Assembly: GCA_965247615.1 (NCBI GenBank)
Contig: OZ252022.1
Span: 2,046,001 to 2,110,000, forward strand
Origin: G965197715 sp965247615
GTDB taxonomy: Bacteria > Chloroflexota > Dehalococcoidia > Lucifugimonadales > UBA1127
DNA length: 64,000 nt
Direction: 5' to 3'
Both the position numbers and the translations under genes were made by a program. Positions 8,119 to 16,555 of this stretch are shown one piece after another. Below the pieces are notes generated by a model. That model saw nothing but the letters and a program-made list of their open reading frames with translations, had not been told where the DNA came from and did no database searches. The stretch's first letter is position 1; the number at the start of each line of letters is the position of its first letter.

Positions 8119-8370
8119 CGGCGCTCCACGGCCTGGGGCCTGCGACTGAAGCGCACGCGGCCCTTCCGGCCTCAGACCAACGGCAAGGCGGAGGCGTTCA
8201 TCAAGATCCTCCAGGCCGGGTGGGCCTACCAGCGGCCGTATCACTCCAACCGCGAGCGACTCGACGCGTTGCCCGTGTTCCTTGTGTATGACAATCAGCA
8301 CCGTCCCCACGGCAGCATCGGCGGCGCCACTCCCGCCTCCCGGCTGCAAACAATGTCCCTGGGAACTACA
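8119..8370 (+). mobile_element. IS481/IS3-like transposase remnant (C-terminal integrase core and right end)
   Basis: The + frame encodes RTRPFRPQTNGKAEAFIKIL, then VYDNQHRPHGSIGGATPASRL, the end of a DDE integrase-core (rve) transposase. The N-terminal two thirds and left end are missing, and no start is present. The segment closes with TGTCCCTGGGAACTACA (ending 8370). The last 80 or so bases recur, inverted, at 29006-29094. The fragment sits directly upstream of the cupin promoter, and just beyond it the plus strand switches from C-rich to G-rich. Confidence 0.75.
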
Positions 8371-8374
8371 ACTA

Positions 8375-8392
8375 GGTCGCTAGCGCGACGGC
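8375..8392. repeat. REP-like palindrome A, copy 2
   Basis: GGTCGCTAGCGCGACGGC, immediately after the IS remnant end. It is followed by a very G-rich tract (8397-8447). Confidence 0.65.
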
Positions 8393-8396
8393 TTAT

Positions 8397-8447
8397 GGGG
8401 GTTGGGTGGGGGCGGGGGTGGGTTGGCGGTTGGGTGGGAGGGGGGGC
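8397..8447 (+). other. G-rich tract with quadruplex potential
   Basis: At least five runs of three or more G separated by one to three bases, between the IS remnant and the dehydrogenase gene. Confidence 0.5.
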
Positions 8448-8486
8448 CAGAGGCGGGGTGAGCGTGGGGCTGTCCGGCCCTCCGGT

Positions 8487-8513
8487 CATTTGGTCCGGGG
8501 GGCTCACGATGAG
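8487..8513. repeat. Dispersed repeat module D, copy 2
   Basis: CATTTGGTCCGGGGGGCTCA then CGATGAG. Same orientation relative to its REP-like core (copy A2) as copies at 5778 and 53900. Confidence 0.5.
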
Positions 8514-8635
8514 GGGTGGAAGAGGGTTGCACGGTATTGAAAGCGCGTCGTTCAGGGACTAAGGTGGCGTGGAGGGCGGATGGGACGGGGGGAGGGTCGA
8601 ATGGGAAGAGTTGAAGCACGAGATAGGGGGCGCCG

Positions 8636-9844
8636 TTGACAGAAGCAGCCGCATCGCAAGAGGGGACATTGAGGTTTGCCATCGCCGGCCTCGGTCAGGC
8701 GGGAAGCGGGATGGTTTCGGCCCTGGTGAAGAATCCGAGGGTGGCCATCACGGCGGCCGCGGACCTGAACCCGGAGACGCTGAGTCGGTTTCAAGCCGAT
8801 CACGGGGCGGAAGCGTTTGGCAGCCTTGCGGAGCTCTGCAAGAGCCCCAACGTGGACGCCATCTACATCGCGACCCCGACGTACCTGCACACGGAGCACG
8901 CCGTGGCGGCCATGGAGCAGGGGAAGCACCTGGTGGTGGAGAAGCCGATGGCGCTGACGCTGGAGGACGCCGACGCGATGATCGGCGCGGCAGAGCGCAA
9001 CGGCGTGCAGTTAGTGGTGGGGCACTCGCACAGCTTCGAGCTGCCGATACGGAGGATACGGGAGATCGTGGCGAGCGGCGAGCTCGGGGGGCTGCGGATG
9101 GTCCACACATGGTACTACAACGATTGGATGTACCGCCCGCGGCTGCCGGAGGAGGTGAACACGAGCATGGGCGGGGGCGTGACGTTCCGGCAGGGCTCGC
9201 ATCAGTTCGACATCATACGGATGATCGGCGGCGGCAGGGTCAGGAGCCTCCGAGCCAACGCGGGGGTGTGGGATGAAAGCCGCCCCGCCGAGGGCGCGCA
9301 CACGGTGTTCCTGGAGCTGGAGGGCGGCGCCGCGGCGACGGCGGTGTACAACGGCTACGACCGCTTCCACACCTCGGAGCTGCTACACGGGGTGCTGGAG
9401 CAGGGGGCGCTGGCGGACGGGTCTGCCTACGCCCGGTCGCGGACGGCGCTGCGCAGCACCGGCGGCCCCGAGGGCGAGCTGGCGCTGAAGCGCCGCCTGG
9501 CGTACGGGAGCGGCGGGCGCCGGGAGCCGGGGCCGCCGCCGCACCAGCCGACGTATGGGCTGATGATCGTGAGCTGCGAGCGGGGCGACATCCGCCAGAG
9601 CCCCGACGGGCTCCTGGTCTACGGCGAGGACGACGTGCGCGAGGAGGTGCTGCCGAAGGGGCAGACGGGGCGCGACGCGGTGATCGGCGAGCTGTACGAG
9701 GCGGTGGTCAACGGCCGCGCGCCGCTGCACGACGGCCGGTGGGGGAAGGCGAACCTGGAAGTGTGCCTGGCTGTGCTGCGGTCATCGCGGGAGCAGCGGG
9801 AGGTCATGCTGGAGCACCAGGTAGCAGTGCGCGACGGTGGATAG
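8636..9844 (+). CDS. Gfo/Idh/MocA-family oxidoreductase
   Basis: 402 aa from TTG at 8636, preceded by AGGGGG at about 8625-8630. The Rossmann motif is AIAGLGQAGSGM; the EKP signature is in VVEKPMALTLEDAD; the C-terminal domain has GGGVTFRQGSHQFDIIRMIGG. It belongs with the paralogues at 1584-2831 and 26251-27486, sharing NDWM and CERGDIRQSPDGL blocks. The family catalyses NAD(P)-linked oxidoreduction of cyclic polyols, sugars or dihydrodiols. Its stop overlaps the start of the MFS transporter gene by 8 bases, so transport and oxidation of one substrate are probably coupled. Confidence 0.8.
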   Translation: MTEAAASQEGTLRFAIAGLGQAGSGMVSALVKNPRVAITAAADLNPETLSRFQADHGAEAFGSLAELCKSPNVDAIYIATPTYLHTEHAVAAMEQGKHLVVEKPMALTLEDADAMIGAAERNGVQLVVGHSHSFELPIRRIREIVASGELGGLRMVHTWYYNDWMYRPRLPEEVNTSMGGGVTFRQGSHQFDIIRMIGGGRVRSLRANAGVWDESRPAEGAHTVFLELEGGAAATAVYNGYDRFHTSELLHGVLEQGALADGSAYARSRTALRSTGGPEGELALKRRLAYGSGGRREPGPPPHQPTYGLMIVSCERGDIRQSPDGLLVYGEDDVREEVLPKGQTGRDAVIGELYEAVVNGRAPLHDGRWGKANLEVCLAVLRSSREQREVMLEHQVAVRDGG

Positions 9845-11144
9845 GCAGGAGGCAGCGTCCGGGGCGCCGGCGCAGCCGGGCCCTCAGAAGGAGGCGGACA
9901 GCGCGGCGAGGCCACGGGTATTCTATGGGTGGTGGGTCGTCGTGAGCCTGGCGTTCCTGCGGTTCATCGGGAGCGGGGTCGGGTTGGGTGGCCGGAGCCT
10001 GTACGTGCTGCCGCTGCAGAGCACCATTGGGGTGAGCCGGGCGTCGATATCGTCAATCTTCACGGCGTCGCAGCTAACCATTGGGCTGACGGGCACCTTA
10101 GCGGGCTGGCTAGTGGACCGGTTCGGGGCGCGCAAGGTCATGGTCGTGTGCCTGCTCATCTCGGCGGCGGGCTTCTATGCGCTGGCGTTCGCCAACAGCC
10201 TGTGGATGCTGATCATCATCTTCAGCCTCCCGCTGGGGCTGACGTACAACTGGGCGGTGACCCAGCCGGCTACGGCGATCACGAACAACTGGTTCGAGCG
10301 GCGGAAGGCGACGGCGCTGTCGCTGCTGAACGTGGGCACGGGCAGCGGGGGCCTGGTGATCCCGGTGCTGGCGCTGATCATCGGCGAGCTGGGATGGCGC
10401 TGGGCGGCGGCGCTGAGCGGCGCGGCGTTTCTTGCGGTGGCGCTGCCGGTGGCGGCGCTGGTGCGCAACAACCCGGAGGAGATGGGGCTGGCCCCGGACG
10501 GCGATGAACGCGTGACGCCGCCGGGAGCGCGGGTGGGCGACAGGACGGCGGCCCCTGTGCTCACGGGCATCACGCTACGGGAGGCGCTGCGAGGGCCGCT
10601 CTTCTGGACAATGGCGGCGGGCTGTCTCTGCCTGATGCTGGCCCACGGCACCATCACGGCGCACCTGGTGCCGATGGTGGTGTGGAAGGGGGCCACGGAG
10701 GCGCTGGGGGCGCAGCTGCTGACGGTGCACCTGCTGCTGGGTATCCCCGTGGTGGTGGTGGCGGCGCGAGCGACGGACCGCTTCGACGGCCCGCGCGTGC
10801 TGGCGGTCATGGCGGCGCTGGCGTGCCTGGGCTCGCTGGTGTTCCTGGAGGCAGAGCAGGAGTGGGGCTACTGGGTGGCGGTGTCGCTGCTGGCGCCGTC
10901 GGGAACGCCGATGTGGGCGATACTGTGGGCGGTGTTGGGGCGGGCGTACGGCCGCCGGCACTTCAACGTGATCCGGGGGACTATCTACGGGCTGCTGCTG
11001 ACGGGATCGTCGCCGGGTCCGGTGTTGGCGGGGCTGAGTTTCGACCGAAGCGGGAGCTATGGGCCGTGGCTGTGGGTCTCGGTGGGAGTGGCGCTGGTGA
11101 GCGTGGTTGGCTTCCTGGGGGCGCTGCGGTCGCAGGGTCGCTAG
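9837..11144 (+). CDS. MFS transporter (oxalate/formate antiporter- or monocarboxylate-type)
   Basis: 435 aa starting at GTG 9837, inside the end of the upstream dehydrogenase gene (translational coupling). It begins FYGWWVVVSLAFLRF and has the MFS A-motif GWLVDRFGARKV after TM2, with about 12 hydrophobic segments and a hydrophilic central loop near residues 215-240 (NNPEEMGLAPDGDE, typical of this branch). It probably imports or exchanges a small organic acid across the cytoplasmic membrane for the adjacent dehydrogenase. The stop TAG lies inside a REP-like sequence. Confidence 0.8.
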   Translation: MDRQEAASGAPAQPGPQKEADSAARPRVFYGWWVVVSLAFLRFIGSGVGLGGRSLYVLPLQSTIGVSRASISSIFTASQLTIGLTGTLAGWLVDRFGARKVMVVCLLISAAGFYALAFANSLWMLIIIFSLPLGLTYNWAVTQPATAITNNWFERRKATALSLLNVGTGSGGLVIPVLALIIGELGWRWAAALSGAAFLAVALPVAALVRNNPEEMGLAPDGDERVTPPGARVGDRTAAPVLTGITLREALRGPLFWTMAAGCLCLMLAHGTITAHLVPMVVWKGATEALGAQLLTVHLLLGIPVVVVAARATDRFDGPRVLAVMAALACLGSLVFLEAEQEWGYWVAVSLLAPSGTPMWAILWAVLGRAYGRRHFNVIRGTIYGLLLTGSSPGPVLAGLSFDRSGSYGPWLWVSVGVALVSVVGFLGALRSQGR

Positions 11145-11145
11145 C

Positions 11146-11163
11146 GGTCGCTGGCGCGACGGC
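11146..11163. repeat. REP-like palindrome A, copy 3
   Basis: GGTCGCTGGCGCGACGGC, preceded by a half copy (GGTCGCTAG) that provides the MFS stop codon. Confidence 0.6.
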
Positions 11164-11300
11164 CTGTGGGGCGTGGCTGCGCATGGGCGGCGAGCTGATG
11201 GAAGGGTGGGGTGGAGTACCTCACCGCTTGACGTGAGGCTGGGCGAGCCCGGAAGCTATGAGTGGCGGCGAGACAGCGGGCCAGTGTACGGGAGCAAGAG

Positions 11301-11567
11301 ATGAACCTTCGTCAGTTTGGACGGGGAGCGCGGGTGCTGCTGAGCAACGGCGCCACGGCGGAGGTGGTGGAGCCCACGGAGGATGGCGTGAGAATGCGCA
11401 TCCGCTATGTGGACTCACCGTTCTCGCCGGAGCAGGTTGGGAGCGAGGACTGGTGCACGGAGGACGAGGTGGTGGCGGAGGCGGAGGGGGGGCAGTCGGC
11501 GTCGCGGTGGGAGGCGCGGAACGGTAGGGCGCACAACTTCTCGCCGGGGTCGTCGCCTGGGCGGTAG
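11301..11567 (+). CDS. Small hypothetical protein, 88 aa
   Basis: ATG at 11301 follows GGAG at 11291-11294. The protein starts MNLRQFGRGARVLLSNGATA, then EVVEPTEDGVRMRIRYVDSP and VGSEDWCTEDEVVAEAE. This looks like a small SH3-like or beta-barrel domain (repeated short strands with Gly/Asn turns), with a basic low-complexity tail from about residue 66. I do not recognise the family. It ends 39 bases before a strong intrinsic terminator, which supports it as a transcribed gene. Confidence 0.55.
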   Translation: MNLRQFGRGARVLLSNGATAEVVEPTEDGVRMRIRYVDSPFSPEQVGSEDWCTEDEVVAEAEGGQSASRWEARNGRAHNFSPGSSPGR

Positions 11568-11605
11568 GGGACTGCAGCCGGGCGCGGCGTAAGCGGGGGT
11601 GCTAG

Positions 11606-11637
11606 AGGGGGCGATGTTGGCATCGCCCCCTGTTTGA
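11606..11637 (+). terminator. Intrinsic terminator
   Basis: An 11-bp stem (AGGGGGCGATG with CATCGCCCCCT) around a TTGG loop is followed by GTTTG. It serves the small gene at 11301. The stem resembles the palindrome at 57547-57568. Confidence 0.7.
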
Positions 11638-11709
11638 TGTGGGAGTGGGGCTGCCTTGCTCCTCTACTCCCATGGTTCGAGGTCCGCAGGATGAGCAGGT
11701 GCCCGGGGG

Positions 11710-13953
11710 CTATTGCTGCTTGGCTTTGAGGGCTGCGCGGACCTTTTCGGCGGTGATGGGGAGGTCCGTGATGCGGACGCCGACGGCGTCGGCCACGGCG
11801 TTGGCGACGGCGGCGGCCATGGTGCAGTTGCTGAGCTCGCCGACGGCTTTGCCCTGGTAGGGGGTGGGGCCGGAGGGATCGTCGAGGGTGACCTCGGTGA
11901 GTTTGGGGATGTCGGGCATGGTGGGGATCTTGTAGTCGCCGAAGTGCACGGTTTCGACGCGGCCCTCTTCGACGGGCATCTCCTCCATGAGGGCGTAGCC
12001 GAGACCCTGGATGGCGCCGCCGACGATCTGGCCGCGGTGGCCGATGGGGTTGAGCACGGTGCCGGTATCTGCGGCGGAGGTTATGCGGTCGACGGTGACC
12101 TGGCCGGTCTCCGGGTCCACCTGGACCTCGACGATGGCGACGAGGAAGGCGGTGACGTTCTCCGGCCCCTCTGGCTTGTAGAGGGTCTGGACGTGAATTG
12201 GGCCGCCGGTCTCGGCGGCGCGGGCGGCGACTTCGGCGAATGGGATGGCCCTGCCCGCCTCACCCTGGGCGATGAATTGCCCGTTCTGGAGCTGGATCTT
12301 ATCCGGGGGGCTTTCCATGAGGTCGCCGGCGACCTCGGTCATGCGGGTGCGGACTTCGCGGACGGCGCGGAGGCCGGCCTGGCCGGCGACGTTGGAGACG
12401 CGGCTGCCGCCGACGCCGGAGTCGAAGGGGACGGAGTCGGTGTCAGCGGGTCGGACGTGGACGCTGGAAATGGGGATGGTGAGCTCCTCCGCGAGGATCT
12501 GGGCGAGGATGGTATGGGTGCCGGTGCCGGTGTCGAAGCTTGGGCTGAGCATGGTGACCTCACCGTTGGGGTCGACGATGATGGTGGCGTTGCTCTCGCC
12601 CTGACCGGCTTCACGGTCGTAGACGCTGATGCCGCGGCCGACGTTGGGGGCCTTGGGGGCGCCGTAGTCGGCGGCTTCGGCGGCGGCGCGGAGGGTCTGC
12701 TCGCCGCGGATATCGACAAACTTCTTGCCGATGCCGGAGACGTCGCCGTCCTGGAGCACGTTCTTGAGGCGGAGCTCCATGGGGTCCATGCCCATTTCCT
12801 GGGCGATCATGTCCAGATGGGACTCCGAGGCGTAGATGGCCTGGGGGCCGCCGGGGGCGCGGGCATGGCCGCGGGGGACGGTGTTGGTGTAGACGCAGTC
12901 GCTGTAGATGAGGACGTTGGGGATGCGGTAGGAGCCGGCGAGATGGGTGGAGCCGGCGAGGTTGACGCCGGGCTTGAAGGCGGCGTAGGCGCCACTGTCG
13001 TAGAGGGCGCGGGCGTAGCGGGCGTGGATGGTGCCGTCCCGCTTGAGTCCGGTCTTGATGGTGATGATGCCGGGATGGCGGGGGTTGCCCGCGAGGAACT
13101 CCTCCATGTAGCTCATGACCATCCGTACGGGGCGTCCGGTGGCCTTGGCGAGGTAGTAGATGACGGGGACGTCCATGAAGTCGCCCTTGCCGCCGAAGTC
13201 GCCGCCGATGTTGGTGACGTTGACGCGGACGCTGGCGGGGTCAATGCCCCAAGCGGTGGCGCACTGGCGGATGAGGCCGTGGGGGGCCTTGTTGTTGACC
13301 CAGATCTGGACGCGCCCCTGCTCGTCGATATGCATGAGGACGGCGTGGGGCTCGAGGTAGGCCTGGTGCGCCATGGGGAAGCTGAACTGGTGCTCGAAGA
13401 CGAAGTCCGACTCGGCGAAACCCTGGTCGACGTCGCCGAGGGACCAGGAGAGGCGGGAGAAGTGGTTTGTGGGCTCTTCGACCGGTTTGGGGAGGCCCTG
13501 GTAGCCGTTGATGTTGTCGTGGAGGATGGGGGAGTCGGGACCGAGGGCTTCGAGGAGGTCGGAGACGGCGGGCAGCTCCTCGTAGTCGACGTCGATAAGC
13601 AGGGTGGCCTCTTCGGCGATGTCCGCATCGTCGGCGGCGACGACGGCCACCTTTTCGCCGATAAACCGCACCTTGCCGCGGGCGAGGATGGGCATGTCCA
13701 GCATACGCCGGCCCATGAGGGACTCGGAGACGTCGTCGGCGGTGATGACGGCGTGAACGCCGGGGAGTTGCTTGGCCCGGGAGGTATCGATGCTGCGGAT
13801 GCGAGCGTGGGGCATGGGGCTGCGCAGCGCCTTGCACCAGAGGGTGCCGGGGATCAGGACGTCCGCGGGATAGTGTGCGGCGCCAGTGACCTTTTCGGGA
13901 CCTTCGACGCGGCCGATGGGCTTGCCGACGTAGGTGTACTGGGCAGTGGTCAT
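11710..13953 (-). CDS. Molybdopterin-binding large subunit of a xanthine dehydrogenase/CoxL-type hydroxylase
   Basis: 747 aa from ATG 13953 (GAGG SD on the minus strand); an open extension to 14166 has no sensible content. It starts YVGKPIGRVEGPEKVTGAAHY, the aldehyde oxidase/xanthine dehydrogenase a/b hammerhead domain, followed by the two molybdopterin-binding domains with DFGGKGDF, SFDTGTGTHTILAQ and GVGGSRVSN. The substrate loop reads RGHARAPGGPQAIYASE. It is neither AYxCSFR (form I CO dehydrogenase) nor AYRGAGR (form II), so CO is an unlikely substrate; an N-heterocycle or aldehyde is more plausible. It is divergent from the small and FAD subunits at 14196-15539, which together complete the heterotrimer. 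Confidence 0.85.
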   Translation of the reverse strand: MTTAQYTYVGKPIGRVEGPEKVTGAAHYPADVLIPGTLWCKALRSPMPHARIRSIDTSRAKQLPGVHAVITADDVSESLMGRRMLDMPILARGKVRFIGEKVAVVAADDADIAEEATLLIDVDYEELPAVSDLLEALGPDSPILHDNINGYQGLPKPVEEPTNHFSRLSWSLGDVDQGFAESDFVFEHQFSFPMAHQAYLEPHAVLMHIDEQGRVQIWVNNKAPHGLIRQCATAWGIDPASVRVNVTNIGGDFGGKGDFMDVPVIYYLAKATGRPVRMVMSYMEEFLAGNPRHPGIITIKTGLKRDGTIHARYARALYDSGAYAAFKPGVNLAGSTHLAGSYRIPNVLIYSDCVYTNTVPRGHARAPGGPQAIYASESHLDMIAQEMGMDPMELRLKNVLQDGDVSGIGKKFVDIRGEQTLRAAAEAADYGAPKAPNVGRGISVYDREAGQGESNATIIVDPNGEVTMLSPSFDTGTGTHTILAQILAEELTIPISSVHVRPADTDSVPFDSGVGGSRVSNVAGQAGLRAVREVRTRMTEVAGDLMESPPDKIQLQNGQFIAQGEAGRAIPFAEVAARAAETGGPIHVQTLYKPEGPENVTAFLVAIVEVQVDPETGQVTVDRITSAADTGTVLNPIGHRGQIVGGAIQGLGYALMEEMPVEEGRVETVHFGDYKIPTMPDIPKLTEVTLDDPSGPTPYQGKAVGELSNCTMAAAVANAVADAVGVRITDLPITAEKVRAALKAKQQ

Positions 13954-14100
13954 AGGGGCCTCGCTAGCTGTGGGTTTGGCAGGGGCTAGTATACCTGGGC
14001 CGGGATGGGCCGTACAGCCCTGGGGCGAGAGGTGCCGCTGGGGGAATGCGGGCGCCCGCGAGGGGGCGCTCCTGCGGGGGGCGTTGGGATGCGGTAAGGG

Positions 14101-14129
14101 TTGCCCGGCAGCGCCTGAGCCTTTATACT
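14101..14129 (+). promoter_or_regulatory. Promoter of the Mo-hydroxylase small-subunit operon
   Basis: TTGCCC (14101-14106), 17-bp spacer, TATACT (14124-14129), 66 bases before the ATG at 14196. Confidence 0.5.
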
Positions 14130-14195
14130 CGCTGTGGCCGCCGAAGGGGGGCCTGGGCAAGAACACCCCGAATGAGCATGGACGAGGAGCCGCCT

Positions 14196-14666
14196 ATGGA
14201 TCAGCAGATCAGCGTTACGGTGAATGGCCAGCAGCACAGCGTAACGGCGCCGCCTCGGCGTCTGCTGGTGGACATGCTTCGATACGACTTGGGGCTTACG
14301 GGGACGAAGGAAGGTTGCAGCGTTGGCGTGTGCGGGCTGTGCACGGTATTGGTGGACGGCAAGATGATCGCTTCCTGCCTGACCCTGGCCGGACAGGTGG
14401 ACGGCCAGGAGATAACGACGATTGAGGGGATTGCGGTGGAGGGCCGGCTGCACCCGGTGCAGGAGGCGTTCATCAAGTACGGCGGGTTCCAGTGCGGGAT
14501 CTGCACGCCGGGGCAGATTGTCGCTGCGAAGGCGTTGCTGGACGTGAATCCGCACCCCACGGAGGACGAGGTCAAGGAGTGGATGATGGGGAACCTGTGC
14601 CGGTGCACGGGCTACTATCAGATCATCGAGTCCATAGTGAATGCCATGGCGGAGGCGAAAAGCTGA
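14196..14666 (+). CDS. [2Fe-2S] small subunit of Mo-hydroxylase (CoxS-like)
   Basis: 156 aa. Two iron-sulphur domains are visible: a plant-ferredoxin type with GCSVGVCGLCTVLVDG, and a helical one with CGICTPGQI and LCRCTGY. The total length matches CoxS/XdhC-type small subunits. Three in-frame ATGs exist (14172, 14178, 14196). The last is favoured because GAGGAG at 14184-14189 lies six bases upstream and the alignable protein begins MDQQISVTVNG. It passes electrons from the molybdenum site to FAD. The stop codon abuts the next gene's ATG. Confidence 0.9.
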   Translation: MDQQISVTVNGQQHSVTAPPRRLLVDMLRYDLGLTGTKEGCSVGVCGLCTVLVDGKMIASCLTLAGQVDGQEITTIEGIAVEGRLHPVQEAFIKYGGFQCGICTPGQIVAAKALLDVNPHPTEDEVKEWMMGNLCRCTGYYQIIESIVNAMAEAKS

Positions 14667-15539
14667 ATGCACGACTTTGATCTCCACGTACCGACTTCCG
14701 TCCAGGAGGCGACGGCGCTCCTGGACCAGCATGGCGAGGACGCGCGGCTCATGGCAGGGGGCACCGGCTTGGTGCAGCTGATGAAGCTCCGGCTGTCGCA
14801 GCCGGCGCACGTCGTTGGGCTCCACCGGGTGGTGGGGCTGGACGGCATCGAGGAGCGGGACGGCGAGGTGCGAATCGGGGCGCTGGCGACGCATCGAGAC
14901 GTAGAGATGTCCGCGCTGGTGCAGGAGCGGTTGCCGCTGTTGGCGGAGACGTACCGGCGCGTCGCGACGGTGCGGATCCGCAACGCTGCCACAGTGGGGG
15001 GCGGTCTGGCGCACGCAGACCCCAACCAGGACCCGGAGCCGGCGCTTATTGCGCTGGGCGCTCGGGCCGTGCTCACATCCTCGCAGGGGGAGCGCGAGGT
15101 GATGGTGGAGGAGCTGGCGACGGACTACTACGAGACGATTATCCAGCCCAACGAAGTGCTGACGCAGGTCATTGTCCCGGTGCTGTCGGGCGGCGCGGGG
15201 GCGTACCTCAAGTTCCTGCCACGGTCCGCAGACGACTACGCAACGGTGTCCGTGGCGGCGTGGGTTGCGCTGGACGCCAGCGGGGCGTGCAGCGACGTGC
15301 GCGTCGCGCTGGGCTCGGTTGGGTCCACGGCGATCCACGCCAGGGCGGCGGAGGGCGCGCTGCGGGGGCAGAGCCCAACGGCGGCGCTGCTCCGGCAGGC
15401 GAGTGAGACGGTGGCGGACGCGGTGGACCCACTAGAGGACCTGCGTGGGTCGGCGGAGTACAAGCGGGAGATGGCGACAGTGTTCACTCGGAGGGCGCTG
15501 GAGCAAGCGGTGGCCTCGGCCGGGGGGACCGTCGGATGA
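14667..15539 (+). CDS. FAD-binding medium subunit of Mo-hydroxylase (CoxM-like)
   Basis: 290 aa. The FAD-binding PCMH domain shows the two classic motifs AGGTGL (about residues 31-36) and TVGGGLAHADPNQDP (about 110-124). The C-terminal CO-dehydrogenase flavoprotein domain follows. ATG at 14667 immediately follows the CoxS stop, and its TGA overlaps the next ATG (ATGA, 15536-15539), so the three genes are translationally coupled. It accepts electrons from the small subunit and delivers them to the respiratory chain or O2. Confidence 0.9.
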   Translation: MHDFDLHVPTSVQEATALLDQHGEDARLMAGGTGLVQLMKLRLSQPAHVVGLHRVVGLDGIEERDGEVRIGALATHRDVEMSALVQERLPLLAETYRRVATVRIRNAATVGGGLAHADPNQDPEPALIALGARAVLTSSQGEREVMVEELATDYYETIIQPNEVLTQVIVPVLSGGAGAYLKFLPRSADDYATVSVAAWVALDASGACSDVRVALGSVGSTAIHARAAEGALRGQSPTAALLRQASETVADAVDPLEDLRGSAEYKREMATVFTRRALEQAVASAGGTVG

Positions 15540-15979
15540 GGTTCGAGAACCAGGAGGAGATCGAGGCGCCGCGGGACCGGGTGTGGGATCTGTTGCTGGA
15601 CGTGCCGAGGGCGGCGCGGCTGATGCCGGGGGTGGGGGAGGTGGTGCAGCAGGATGACGGGTCCTATGCGGCCACGATGAAGGTGAAGTTGGGGCCGGTG
15701 TCGCTGGGGCTTCAGGGGAAGATCAGCCTGTTGGTCCAGGATCGGGACAACTATCATGCGGTGATGCGCCTGGAGGGGGCCGACCGTCGGGTTGGCGGGT
15801 CCGCCACCGGGACGATTGCCGTGACGCTGACGTCGCCGCGCGAGGGGATGACGCTCTTGGACGTGGTGACGGACGCGAACCTGATGGGCCGGCTGGGGCA
15901 GTTTGGTCTGCCGCTCATCAGGAAGAAGGCGGACGCCACGATCACGGACTTCGTGCGGGCGCTGGCGAAGGCGGCCTGA
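15536..15979 (+). CDS. CoxG-like SRPBCC-family accessory protein
   Basis: 147 aa, the size of CoxG proteins. It begins MRFENQEEIEAPRDRVWDLL, characteristic of the START/SRPBCC fold, and includes LGPVSLGLQGKI. CoxG proteins bind and anchor CO-dehydrogenase-type Mo-hydroxylases at the membrane. The four-base overlap with the FAD-subunit gene places it in the same operon. The C-terminal hydrophobic anchor of some CoxG proteins is absent. Confidence 0.85.
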   Translation: MRFENQEEIEAPRDRVWDLLLDVPRAARLMPGVGEVVQQDDGSYAATMKVKLGPVSLGLQGKISLLVQDRDNYHAVMRLEGADRRVGGSATGTIAVTLTSPREGMTLLDVVTDANLMGRLGQFGLPLIRKKADATITDFVRALAKAA

Positions 15980-15986
15980 GGGCCGG

Positions 15987-16004
15987 GGTCGCCGGCGCAA
16001 CGGC
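15987..16004. repeat. REP-like palindrome A, copy 4
   Basis: GGTCGCCGGCGCAACGGC, followed by the conserved CTTGTGGGG tail. Confidence 0.55.
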
Positions 16005-16144
16005 CTTGTGGGGAGTAGGGCGACCCCGTCGCCTGTGAGTCTGGTCGGCGCTTCTGCTGTCGGCGCGGTGTGACCATCGTCGCTCCCAGTGCACACTCCT
16101 CCTGCTAGCAGCAAGGCTCTTGGTTGCGATGTCGCCCCCCCCCG

Positions 16145-16176
16145 CTCATCTCGTTCGAGTGCCTCACCATGAGCGG
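16145..16176. repeat. Dispersed repeat module D, copy 3
   Basis: CTCATCTCGTTCGAG, then TGCCTCACCATGAGCGG. Nearly the same as 19659-19690; outer CTCAT/ATGAG arms form an inverted repeat. Confidence 0.5.
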
Positions 16177-16281
16177 CCACGTGGGGGTCCCGCACTGGCC
16201 CTGGGGCCGCCGTTGCGGGGGATGTGGGGGAGCCTGTCTCATGTGGGGTGAGGGAGGTAGCGTGCCCGCGTAGGGCGGGAT

Positions 16282-16423
16282 GGATTCCCGCCTTCGGAGA
16301 CCTTTGCGTAACTCCGCGTGGAGGGCGAGGTCCTGAAAGTTAAACAGCTCCCGCCAACCTGCGGCCCCTCCCCTGGATTCCCCCTTTCGCGGGAATGACG
16401 GGGTTGGGGCGGGAATGACGGGG
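16282..16423. repeat. Dispersed repeat family B, copy 1 (fragmented)
   Basis: Contains GGATTCCCGCCTTCGGAGAC then CTTTGCG, and further on GGATTCCCCCTTTCGCGGGA then ATGACGGGG, and another GGGCGGGAATGACGGGG. A 28-base segment at 16296-16323 also recurs, inverted, at 34729-34756. Confidence 0.6.
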
Positions 16424-16453
16424 TTGTAATGCGCCGCGACATCTCGTTATTAT
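16424..16453 (+). promoter_or_regulatory. Promoter of nucleotidyltransferase-glmS unit
   Basis: TTGTAA (16424-16429), 18-bp spacer, TATTAT (16448-16453), about 100 bases before the ATG at 16556. Confidence 0.4.
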
Positions 16454-16555
16454 GCCGGAAGACGGGATCGGGGAGATCGGAAACCCGGACGAGGACTTGT
16501 GCCAGAGGGGTTGGCGTTTGCCTGACCTGACAGCCGGAGAGGACGGCGACCCGGG

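Larger units (their letters stand above)
15980..16555. other. Repeat-rich intergenic region
   Basis: No credible gene. It holds REP-like copy A4, module D copy 3, two to three half-copies of the ATTCCCGC palindrome family (B1) and a promoter for the nucleotidyltransferase gene. Confidence 0.6.

Noticed and set aside
11713..13989. 758-aa plus-strand frame opposite the Mo-hydroxylase large subunit
   Set aside because: Composition (Gly/Asp/Val) is that of an antisense shadow; the minus strand has the clear protein family.
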